From: Ectocarpus siliculosus
Lineage: Eukaryota > Sar > Phaeophyceae > Ectocarpales > Ectocarpaceae
Length of the DNA: 13,617 nucleotides
NCBI GenBank assembly: GCA_000310025.1
Contig: FN649742.1
Coordinates: forward strand, 4,139,128-4,152,744
Reading direction: 5' to 3'
Shown: piece by piece, positions 1 through 7,517 of the stretch
How the letters are laid out: each line of letters begins with the position of its first letter
Position numbering within the stretch: the first letter of the stretch is position 1
Notes under the pieces: model-generated
The model's database searches: none
What the model was told of the DNA's origin: nothing
Seen by the model: the letters and a program-made list of their open reading frames with translations, nothing else
Position numbers and translations under genes: made by a program

Positions 1-1811
1 GGAGCTCTTTACGTTTCTGCCACAAACTCCATAAAAATTTCTTGCACATCTTATCCCCGTCCTCTAGGGCCTCTTGTGCCCACCATCTATCCCCAATTAT
101 CGCGATCGTTTTTTCGCTGTTGTCTAATTTACCAAACTTGTCCATGTCACACCCTCTCTGTCTCATTTCCTCCTCGAGATCCTCTCTTTCCTTCCTGTAC
201 AACTCACACTCCCCAACTATGTGGGGTCTACTCTCCTCCGATTTGCCACATGGACATGTGTGTCTATCCTCCTCTTCCTCTCTCCTACGGCTGGTATACC
301 TCTTCCTCCGTTCTGGCAAGTCCAGATCGCCTACTCGAAATTGCAATTTCAGCTTTTTCGCATAGTCCATGGGGCCGTCCAAGTACTTCTTCATCCCTAT
401 CCCTTCTTTCAACTTCCCGTATATCTCCAAGTGGTCTTCGCTTCGTACCTTCTTCCGAAGGGTTGCCTCCTCCCTACTCTCTAGCATCTCCTTGACTTTC
501 GTCTTGAACCCCCCGAACCCTTCCGTGTCCAACGTCTCCTCTTCGTCTCCTATCTCCTTCCAAACCTTCTCTACCACCTTGTCCCATCTGATTCCCTTCT
601 TCCCTGGAGTCGCTTTTCCCCAAGCTGCCTCGTCAACCATGGCTGGTAGTCTATCGTCCGACATTCTACTTACCTTGTACTGCCAATTCAACTTCTGCAT
701 GTCTCTCTTTGTTTTAAGAGAGTACATTCCCAATTCTGCTCTCAATACAGTGTTGCTCGTTGTACTTGAACATCCTAGTATTTTCTTGGCCGCTGCCATC
801 TGCACCGTTTCCAGCTGCTTGACGGCCTTTTCGTTACCTTCCCATATCTCTCCTGCATACTCTAGCTTAGGTACAATCACATTCAAGAGAATACACCTCT
901 TAATCCTAGTGTCTAGGTGTGGGTCCGTAAGGATCTCGTCCATCTTGCCTATCTGAGCTTTACTCTTCCCAATCAACTTCGCTATGTGTGCGTCCCATGA
1001 GCACTCCTTCGAAATCTCTACTCCCAGGTACGTATACTTGTCTACTAACCGGTAGTTCTTCCTCCCCCCATTTCCATTTGAATTCTACGGGATTTTTCTT
1101 ATCTTCGTTACAGACCACTACTGCGCATTTTCCTACGTTCGCCGACAGTCTCCATTTTCGGGTGTATCCTACCGCCGCATCTATTTGTTCTTGCAACCCT
1201 TCTGGTGTTTCGGATACCCCCACGAAATCATCTGCAAACATCAGTCCGGACACACTCTTTCCCTCTACTTGGACTCCCTGTCTTACTGCTTCAACCGCCC
1301 TTATCAAATCGTTGATGTAAATCTTAAAGAGAGTGGGTGACATCGTACAGCCCTGTGCGACTCCTTGGAGTATATCCACGTACTTCGAAATTTCCCCATC
1401 CAATATCACCGCACTTCTTGTGCATTCTGTCATCTTTTTCAACATCCTCCACATTTTCCCCCGGATGCCGATGTCCCACATCTTTTTCCACAATCCATTG
1501 CGCCATACGGTGTCGTAGGCTTTTTGTATATCGAGGAAGAAACAGTATGTCGTACGCCCGGCGTCTTTCCTACCTTGGATGATTTTACTCAACGTATATA
1601 CATGGTCTACACAACTACGATCTGGTCTAAATCCAGCTTGTCCTTCGCTGATCTTTTGTTTCCCCTCCAACATGTCTCCCATTCTATTGTCTATCATCTT
1701 GCCAAACAGTTTCCCCACTGTGCTCAACAGGGTTATCCCTCTATAATTCCCCGGGTCAGCTTTATCCCCCTTTTTGAACAGGTTCACGACTACTCCTTCT
1801 CTCCATCCCCT
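1..1811 (-). mobile_element. 5'-truncated non-LTR (LINE) retrotransposon, 3' end beyond window
   Basis: The minus strand carries an RT domain followed by a long C-terminal region with a Cys-rich finger, the order seen in LINE ORF2 proteins. The element's 5' side is at high coordinates. Protein homology stops at 1811, where a tract of 14 G (1812-1825) begins, and an in-frame TAG lies at 1836-1838. No endonuclease domain is visible, so the copy starts inside the RT domain. Such 5' truncation is the usual result of incomplete target-primed reverse transcription. The 3' end, any tail and the target-site duplication lie left of base 1 and cannot be judged. Confidence 0.85.
1..1811 (-). pseudogene. 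LINE ORF2 fragment: reverse transcriptase plus C-terminal CCHC-type finger, one frameshift
   Basis: The product would copy the element's RNA into DNA at a nicked target. Read right to left, the RT signatures come in the expected order. WREGVVVNLFKKGDKADP and NYRGITLLS are near 1700-1805. QAGFRPDRSCVDH follows, then motif A with the catalytic Asp (LDIQKAYDTVW), motif B (GVAQGCTMSPTLF), and motif C FADD near 1225-1240, a common variant of YxDD. The first frame ends at a TGA at 960-962, but homology moves to another frame near the C6 run at 1064-1069 (G6 on the coding strand). One extra G there would explain the shift. From that point the frame stays open to base 2 and runs off the edge. It includes LVDKYTYLGVEIS, a basic stretch, and CPCGKSEESRPHIVGEC near 185-240, a Cys/His finger of the type found at the C-terminus of LINE ORF2. 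The copy is inactive as sequenced: no endonuclease and a broken frame. The single-base shift could also be a sequencing error in the homopolymer. Confidence 0.88.
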
Positions 1812-2207
1812 GGGGGGGGGGGGGGCAATGGAGGACTACATGTTTGGAGGGGGGCACCTTGTTTTCAAAAGGGCAAAAAAAAAAGGTTGACTCAAGATCT
1901 TGGTATTTTTACGAGTGCGCCGGGCATGCTAGCCCATGCACAGCAGAAGGGGGATCGCCCCTCTACCAACACATACACGCCGCCAATGATACACGAAACC
2001 CGCTATGTCTCCGTAGATCAGTGTCGAGTGCTGAGTGCCCCCAACCACTAAATTTGGGATTTAGATTTGGTCGAACACCCTGCCGGAAGTCGGCTGTTGC
2101 GTTGTAGACTATTTTTTGTGCTCTCGGAAACAACGCAGTTCTGTGTACGTGTCGCCTACTATTTATACTCCTCCTCCTTCGCCGTAGGTGGGGCTCGCGC
2201 ATGGCTC

Positions 2208-2246
2208 TACTGTATATATGCTTAGGTAGATACAGTATACTGCAGT
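2208..2246. repeat. Cluster of short palindromes
   Basis: TACTGTAT (2208-2215) pairs with ATACAGTA (2230-2237) across a 14-base loop. The right arm overlaps the perfect palindrome CAGTATACTG (2233-2242), which overlaps ACTGCAGT (2239-2246). The stem could form a hairpin; no function can be assigned. Confidence 0.5.
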
Positions 2247-2410
2247 ACCTTCACATACATGCGTATCCGGCGCGAGACCAAGGGATCGGATCGTCGGACT
2301 ACGTAGTACATAATACCTTGTACAAATAAATATTTCGAAGCAGATGGATGGGTGGGTGTGTCTGGGGCTGTGTGTCTGATGGCGCTGGCACTTTCACTGC
2401 CTTCAACCAA

Positions 2411-2520
2411 CCCTGCAAGACGTGTACAATAAATTAAGGCGGCTTCTCCGCGGGCACTGACTCCACCCCTGCAAGACGTGTGTGTGTGCAATAATAAGGC
2501 GGCCTCTCCGCGGGCGGCGA
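2411..2520. repeat. Two-copy tandem repeat, unit about 55 bp
   Basis: Copy 1 starts at 2411 and copy 2 at 2467, each with CCTGCAAGACGTGT. Both continue with a CAATAA motif, then AAGGCGGC(T/C)TCTCCGCGGGC. They differ by a GT expansion in copy 2 and a few substitutions. The CAATAA motif recalls the AATAAA found in the A and B repeats further right, so this may be old element-end sequence, but that is weak inference. Confidence 0.6.
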
Positions 2521-2578
2521 CCCGGAGTCCGACGCTTGCTTACACATCGCGCTCCGCGGTTGTCACCCCTCTCCGTCA

Positions 2579-2620
2579 AATAAATGCAGTTTTTACCGCC
2601 ACGCCGGTGCAACCGCTGTA
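2579..2620 (+). repeat. Direct repeat A, left copy (A1)
   Basis: It is identical over 42 bases to 6059-6100. It begins AATAAATGCAG and ends CAACCGCTGTA. Flanking bases differ at both ends, so the match is sharply bounded. It lies directly before the RNase H frame. It may be one copy of a split direct repeat of the YR element. Confidence 0.8.
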
Positions 2621-2624
2621 GTAC

Positions 2625-3293
2625 ATGTTAACAGCCCCACTTGTATGTTTTTTCGATCAACCATATTCGTGTCTTTTGTGGTCGGACGCATCTGGCGATG
2701 CGATGGGAGGGTATTTCTTGCATGCCGAATTCCGTTCTGGCGTGTGGTGGCGTTTTGATTTTAGTCAAGAAGTACGGGAGAGGTTTCGCCAGCAGGCCGA
2801 GGGGCGCGACGATCTGAGCATCAACATGCTCGAACTCCTCGCGATGGTAGTTGGCGCCTGGGTGTTCACTGTACAATCGGACATGAGGCCAGAGTACGCC
2901 CGCAATAATAGCATCCGTATGATGGGAGACAACTCTTCGAGTGTGGCGTGGGTGAACAAGTGTCGGGGGGGGAGCGAGCCCCGATCTGGGGCACTCATGC
3001 GTATGCTAGGATGTTTGGAGATGGGCAGCGGATGGTGTTTTGAGGCGGCTCATGTTCGAGGGGTCGATAACACGATTGCAGATGGTATTTCACGATGGGA
3101 GCCGGCGACCATTGACGCTCGTCTTCGCCTGTCCCGTCCCAATGTCGCCTGGCACCAACAGGTCTTGAGCCAGGAGGTCGCCGATCTTTGTACCGGCGTC
3201 TTAGCGGCGAGTATGTCCGCGAGTCAGTTGCGCAGTCGTCTCGACGAACTTACCTGTCGGGTTGGCGGGCTTGGTGTGCTTTTCGCCGCATGA
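2625..3293 (+). pseudogene. RNase H domain of a YR (DIRS/Ngaro-like) retroelement, RT missing
   Basis: RNase H removes the RNA strand from RNA-DNA hybrids during reverse transcription. The 222-residue frame shows the four acidic positions of the fold: D21 in LLWSDASGDAMGGY, E70 in NMLELLAMVVGAW, D102 in MMGDNSSSVAWVN, and D153 in RGVDNTIADGISRW. The last motif is characteristic of RNase H from DIRS-like and related retroelements. Recognisable homology starts around residue 15, so the normal N-terminal RT domain is gone. The start at 2625 is only the first ATG of the open frame. The last 105 bases overlap the YR reading frame that follows (3188 onward, another frame). The two were either separate overlapping ORFs or a single polyprotein broken by a frameshift. 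Confidence 0.82.
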
Positions 3294-4278
3294 TTGGCGA
3301 GTCGGAGTACCTCTCGGGGGATGTGGACAGTGCTGGGCTGGAACAAGCACTTTTGGAGTTTGTGGCGTGGTGTTGGGCAGATAAGGGTAACATTGCACCG
3401 ACCATATCCGGCAAGCTCGCCGCGGTACAGTACTTTCATCGAGTTGACAAGCAGCTTGAGTTGCCTACCGGTGCGCCTCTTATCAAACGGAGTTTGTTGG
3501 GTGTCGCACGTGTTCACGTTCGAGCGGGTACGAAGAGTCGGAGTCGTGTTCCCGTCTCGTGGGAGACGCTGTTGGAAGGACAGCAGTTGACGGCGTCGTG
3601 GGGTACAGGTGGCCGCGTGTTGTGGCTGTGTTTGGCGTTGTCGTACTTCTGGTGGCGCGTTCAGATGAGGTTTTTGCCACACTGTCGGGACAATGCCACC
3701 AGGTGCATTGTTTGCGGCGTAGCGACGTCGCATTCTTTGATGGGGAGTACGTGCTAGCCCCGTTGCACTGGCACAAGGCCACAGGAGTTCGGGTTCGGTT
3801 TCGCGGCCACAAGGGGGATCAGTCGGAGACGGGGGCGTGCGTTACACGGGTGCGCGATGTAGCACGAGGCGCGAGTTCTCAGATTGGAGCCGGTGGCGGT
3901 GCCGTGGCGGTGTTGGTGGAATTGATGGCGTGCCATCTCGCTTTACCTGAGGACGCCCCTCTGTGCTTGTTTCGCTGTAGGAGGAGCAATACGGTTAAGG
4001 TTTGGGGTTATTCCAAAGCTCTTAGCGCCCTTCGCCAGATTGTGGAGAAGGCAGGTGGCGACCCGAGACAGGTCGGCTTGCATTCGATGAGAATTGGGGC
4101 CGCCACCACGTTGGCAGCAGGAGGAGACGTACCGGACAGAATTATACAGAGAGAGGGTAAATGGAAGGAAGGTTCGGGTACGTTTAAAATATATACTAGG
4201 AATAATATGGTGGACGTAGACATGGTAGTATCCCGTAAACTAGCGAAGGGGAAGAAGACGGAGCAGAAGAAGGGTTAG
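3188..4278 (+). pseudogene. Tyrosine recombinase (YR1) of a DIRS/Ngaro-like element, with a frameshift
   Basis: This enzyme would cut and rejoin DNA through a 3'-phosphotyrosine to integrate the element's circular DNA. The N-terminal DNA-binding part reads in one frame from 3188 (SSRRTYLSGWRAWCAFRRM) to LALSYF near 3648. Homology then continues in the -1 frame to the TAG at 4276-4278. Just after the shift comes the catalytic Arg I in LVARSDEVFA (codon 3658-3660). The C-terminal active site is complete: HSMRIG with H at 4081-4083 and Arg II at 4090-4092, Trp in GKWKEG (4162-4164), and the nucleophile Tyr in FKIYTRNN (4192-4194), followed by VSRKLAKGKK. HxxR-W-Y with YTRNN is the pattern I associate with DIRS-order recombinases. 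The copy is broken as sequenced; a single missing base at 3645-3655 accounts for it. Repeat B1 starts 57 bases after the stop. Confidence 0.85.
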
Positions 4279-4334
4279 CATACACGAAGGTACGGGCAAG
4301 GGGACAGAATGCCATCCCACTAAACGTCGATGTT

Positions 4335-4548
4335 GGTGGATGTCAATGGTATGGAGTACCATTGGGGTCTCGGTGTACTGAGACGGCATTTTGTTAGGGC
4401 CTGCCAGTTGACATGGAAGGGGAAAACTTGGACTCTGGAGGAGAGAGGGAAGCGACCGGTGTCGTCCCCTCGTTATTGGCCAGAGAGTTAGCTTCCAGAC
4501 TTCGTGGAAAATAATAATAAAAATGACACTTCGGAAAAATACAATAAA
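4335..4548 (+). repeat. Direct repeat B, left copy (B1)
   Basis: It matches 5852-6064 over about 214 bases with roughly four substitutions and two small indels. It holds two successive inverted repeats, CAATGGTA/TACCATTG and GTCTC/GAGAC. It ends in an A/T-rich run with several AATAA motifs, finishing ACAATAAA. It lies shortly after the YR1 stop codon, where the 3' repeat region of a YR retroelement is expected. Confidence 0.85.
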
Positions 4549-4922
4549 GCGAGTATTTCAGATGGATCCAACCTAACGGGGGAGGAGTCTGAAATTGGTG
4601 TTTATTGGAGTTGATGAGAAGTGAGCATTTATTATTATGTGCCAAAGAGGATGTCTGCGTGCGGATAGAAGAAGAGGAGGCATGCGCACCGAGAGAAGGC
4701 AGCTGCTCGCAGGACATTCCGTTTGCGCCCGATCACGTTGAAGCATCATCAGTGCTGGAGCACAGGGACTGCTAAACGTACGAGTGGACAACACTGACTG
4801 CCAGCTACTACCTGTTATGACGTTCTGTTCCGGGGAGCTAGTGTTGTCGTCTTTCCCACCCACGCCACCCTCGAATTTTTTTGCCGATAGAGGGGGGGGG
4901 GGGGGGGGGCGATAACTAAGGT
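4549..4922. other. Spacer between repeat B1 and the second recombinase
   Basis: No recognisable domain. An acidic 53-codon open frame (4614-4775) is present but has no similarity I know. A run of 18 G at 4892-4909 ends 13 bases before the second recombinase frame, and a TAA at 4917-4919 closes that frame upstream. Confidence 0.5.
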
Positions 4923-5294
4923 ATGTGTACCGGGGAGGATACATATATAGGGGACATGTCGATTTATATGATCGCTATTATTCCGTTACAAGCCCATATT
5001 CGGAACGGTCGCCTGGGCGATGCAGGCGGCCAGTATACCATGCACTCGTTCCGGGTAGGAGGAGCGGTAAGCCAAACGCTAGCGGGGACGGCGGTAGAAG
5101 TCCTCATGGATTTTGTGGGATGGAAGACGCGGGGGGTGGCACAGCGATATGTAGGGCCCACGATCCAAGGGGGAGAAGTCGCAGCTAAGCGAAGGCGAAC
5201 CCAGAACCAACAGGAGCAGGAACGGTTGTACATGGAGACCGTCGATCTCCCGTTGCAAGAAGGCTTTACTGAACGTTTTTCGGCTTTCGGATAA
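4923..5294 (+). pseudogene. C-terminal fragment of a second tyrosine recombinase (YR2)
   Basis: The 123-residue frame contains the last part of a tyrosine-recombinase catalytic domain. It has HSFRVGGA (His 5043-5045, Arg II 5052-5054), then Trp in VGWKTRG (5121-5123), and the nucleophile Tyr in QRYVG (5148-5150). A basic tail KRRRT and a charged C-terminus follow. The N-terminal DNA-binding part and the Arg I box are missing, and an in-frame TAA sits just upstream, so this is a remnant. Its motifs (HSFRVGGA, GWKTRGVAQRYVG) differ clearly from YR1 (HSMRIGAA, GKWKEG, YTRNN), so it is not a duplicate of YR1. It may derive from a Crypton-like DNA transposon or from another YR retroelement. I cannot separate these without the missing part. 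Confidence 0.7.
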
Positions 5295-5420
5295 TGAAGA
5301 GCAATGACTTACGGTAGCGGGGTCGTCGATGGAGAAGTGTGGGGATCAATTCAGGCAACGACAGGGAATGAATGATAACACAGGTCAAAACATGAAGTAT
5401 GGGTGGGTCCCATGCCGTGG

Positions 5421-5480
5421 CAGGAGGCCTCATTTCATCCCAAACTCTACATAAATACACCGTCGACAACTATTCCGCAG
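5421..5480 (+). repeat. Direct repeat C, left copy (C1)
   Basis: The first 32 bases (from CAGGAGGCCTCATTTC) are identical to 5762-5793. The blocks CGTCGACAAC and TATTCCGCAG are also shared with the right copy. C1 has an extra 8 bases at 5453-5460; C2 has an extra 6 at 5804-5809. Confidence 0.75.
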
Positions 5481-5761
5481 TAAAATAATGTCGAAATCAT
5501 GGAACCACGAAGGGGTTCCGTGGATGAGAACAGATGATCTGCGACAAAGGCTTGAAGAGAGCGCCCACTCGTGACAAGCCTTCCCAACCCTAACGGAGGG
5601 AAAAGTACGGTAAGAATAACAGCCGTCCCACCCGCCCAACTACGCTGTATTTGATTTTATTTACTGGGGTAATTACTCTCTGCGCGACTGCCGCGTTGAC
5701 GACACGAGGGACGTTAACGCGGGGGTAGTAACCCTGGGTGGAGTCTCCAGGCTTTTCGTAC
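5481..5761. other. Spacer between the two C repeats
   Basis: 281 bases with no coding signal that I recognise. It contains a small inverted repeat, GGAACC...GGTTCC, near 5499-5520. Confidence 0.4.
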
Positions 5762-5819
5762 CAGGAGGCCTCATTTCATCCCAAACTCTACATCGTCGAC
5801 AACTTTAACTATTCCGCAG
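5762..5819 (+). repeat. Direct repeat C, right copy (C2)
   Basis: Partner of 5421-5480, in the same orientation, beginning 341 bases downstream of it. It ends 32 bases before repeat B2. The differences between the copies are indels in the middle, so the pair is old or recombined. Confidence 0.75.
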
Positions 5820-5851
5820 GAAACTGGGTTTTATGAGGGTCCGATTGGGGA

Positions 5852-6064
5852 GGTGGACGTCAATGGTATGGAGTACCATTGGGGGTCTCGGTGTACTGAG
5901 ACGGCATTTTGTTAGGGCCTGCCAGTTGACATGGAAGGGGAACTTGGACTCTGGAGGAGAGAGGGAAGCGACCGGTGTCGTCCCCTCGTTATTGGCTAGA
6001 GAGTTAGCTTCCAGACTTCGTGGAAAATAATAATAAACATGACACTTCGGAAAAATACAATAAA
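5852..6064 (+). repeat. Direct repeat B, right copy (B2), joined to A2
   Basis: Same content as 4335-4548, including the two hairpins and the AATAA-rich end. Its last six bases, AATAAA (6059-6064), are also the first six of repeat A2, so B and A form one continuous block here. At B1 the sequence after ACAATAAA is unrelated to A. Confidence 0.85.
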
Positions 6065-6100
6065 TGCAGTTTTTACCGCCACGCCGGTGCAACCGCTGTA
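6059..6100 (+). repeat. Direct repeat A, right copy (A2)
   Basis: Identical over 42 bases to 2579-2620. It is the last recognisable piece of the YR-element region; the sequence after 6100 does not match what follows A1. Confidence 0.8.
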
Positions 6101-7517
6101 CATACCCACGACGAGGAGGACATATATATATTGGTGGCACCACAATGATTGATTGTCAACCATTGCCACAACAATCAATATTTAGTGGGATTTTCAGACT
6201 GATGGTGTTGGACGATGCAGAGCCACGTACACGTTCGGAGATACTTATTTACTGAACAAGGGAGGCCGCCGCCGCTGCCTCTCTTCTCCCGCATGCCGAA
6301 AGGGTCGAGAGAGATGAGAGATGCTGCCGATGATCGAGTGCGTATCTTCCGCATATCCCCACCCCTATTGGGCGGAGGCTCCGCAAGGACAGCAGAGATA
6401 GATACAGCTAGCTGCCCCACACGCTGCTCGTTGACTTGGTCGCTGCCTTGCACACACGCATGCACCTCAGAAAAATTATACTCACAGACTAGGTGTGCGT
6501 CCAGCGGTCCAGCTTTCTTCGCCGTGCAGAATGAAGCAGCGGATGCATGCGATTTTTTCATCAGCAATCTTTTGAAGAGCCGAAAAATAACCTGTTGTTG
6601 CTGCTTGCCCGCTCTTTCATCAAGAATCTTTTCTCTCGTCGTTTCGGTTTTTTGTTTTTGTCAAGGTCCTTTCCGCAGAACGGATAGGCCCCTCCACGCA
6701 ATAGACTGGTTCTTGGTATGGACTTGATGGAGCCCACAGAATGAAGCAGTCGCACGCCTTCTGCTGCTCGTATCTCAGCTCACAATGGGGCTACATTCTT
6801 TGTGGCTGTTGATGAGAGCACCGTCCGTTCGGTGTATTTTACTCCTCTTCCGCTGTGCGTGCCTCTCTCTGTCACGGCGGATGATCCGACAATAATTTCT
6901 CCTGCACAGGTGCAATCAGCAGCACGAACGAACTGCCGCCTGCACTGCTGTGTCTTTTGTTATCCTTTCCTGTTTGCTGCGCGAAGGTATATATATGTTG
7001 TAAAGTAGTTGCAGTGTTTGGGAGACAGCGTAGTAGTGTAGCCTGTCTGCTGGATGGGGTGAGGTGGCAAAACACGGTTCGTTGGTTGCCGCAAGTTGGA
7101 TGCCGTCGGGTTTTTTTTCTTTGAAGCTGATGAGCGAGCGGCATTTGTAGCTTCTCGGGTGGTCCCCAGAAGCGGAAGAACATTATTTCATCATCTATTT
7201 GTTTTTTTTTTATTTATTTTTTCTTAATATGACACCACGAAACCATTTGTTGTTTGTCTTGCAAATTCAAAGAACATTTTTTCCGCGTTCCGAAGCACAG
7301 GAAGATCCGTTCCACCGCCCTCGTTCGGGCGGCAGAGACGGATACGCTGCCGTTTTAATAAATCCCGACGAGCAACACAAACGACCCCCTGGCACAACAA
7401 TCTCCGTCAGCCTGAGATCATCACCGCACGGGACGATAATTTTTTATCACACAGCTACGAGAGACTCGCAAAAACGACCTTCCTGTGTAGGGGGAGAGCA
7501 GGGAGCGTTCTCCGCAC
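6101..7517. other. Region without a recognised gene, upstream of the kinase gene
   Basis: Open frames occur on both strands, but none shows a domain or consistent coding character. Just outside repeat A2 is a perfect 9-bp inverted repeat, ATTGATTGT (6148-6156) with ACAATCAAT (6171-6179). A 13-base sequence, CAGAATGAAGCAG, occurs at 6527 and again at 6737. An alternating TA tract at 6988-6996 and a T-rich stretch at 7199-7226 could be core-promoter or 5' UTR elements of the kinase gene, but this rests on position alone. An in-frame TAG at 7488-7490 limits how far exon 1 can extend upstream without another intron. Confidence 0.4.

Larger units (their letters stand above)
1812..2578. other. Non-coding stretch between two mobile elements
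   Basis: I see no convincing gene here on either strand; the short open frames look random. It holds G14 at 1812-1825, A10 at 1875-1884, a cluster of palindromes (2208-2246) and a two-copy tandem repeat (2411-2520). It could include the missing left part of the YR element, but nothing in it resembles reverse transcriptase. Confidence 0.5.
2579..6100 (+). mobile_element. Remains of tyrosine-recombinase (DIRS/Ngaro-like) retroelement, possibly composite or nested
   Basis: The region is bounded by two identical 42-bp direct repeats (A1, A2). It contains an RNase H domain, a tyrosine recombinase, the C-terminal piece of a second recombinase, and internal repeat pairs B and C. RNase H followed by a tyrosine recombinase identifies a DIRS-order retroelement, which integrates with the recombinase instead of a DDE integrase. 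The RT that normally precedes RNase H is absent: the A1 repeat sits only a few bases before the RNase H frame. Boundaries are inferred from the A repeats, and I could not find a matching target-site duplication at their outer edges. The block 4549-5851, which holds the second recombinase, may be a separate insertion. Confidence 0.7.

Noticed and set aside
42-956. Several plus-strand open frames over the LINE
   Set aside because: They are antisense shadows of the long conserved minus-strand frame, rich in Ser, Pro and Leu as expected from the complement.
3224-3812. Minus-strand open frames over YR1
   Set aside because: Antisense to recognisable recombinase sequence, with no domain of their own.
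4614-4775. Acidic 53-codon open frame between B1 and YR2
   Set aside because: No known similarity, not in phase with YR2, and short enough to arise by chance.
2579-6100. Reading the A repeats as LTRs of a DDE-integrase retrotransposon
   Set aside because: Only 42 bp long, no TG...CA ends, no protease or integrase; the encoded recombinase is of the tyrosine type.
6175-6727. Overlapping open frames of 130 (minus) and 170 (plus) codons
   Set aside because: They lie on opposite strands of the same bases, show no domain and have low-complexity composition.
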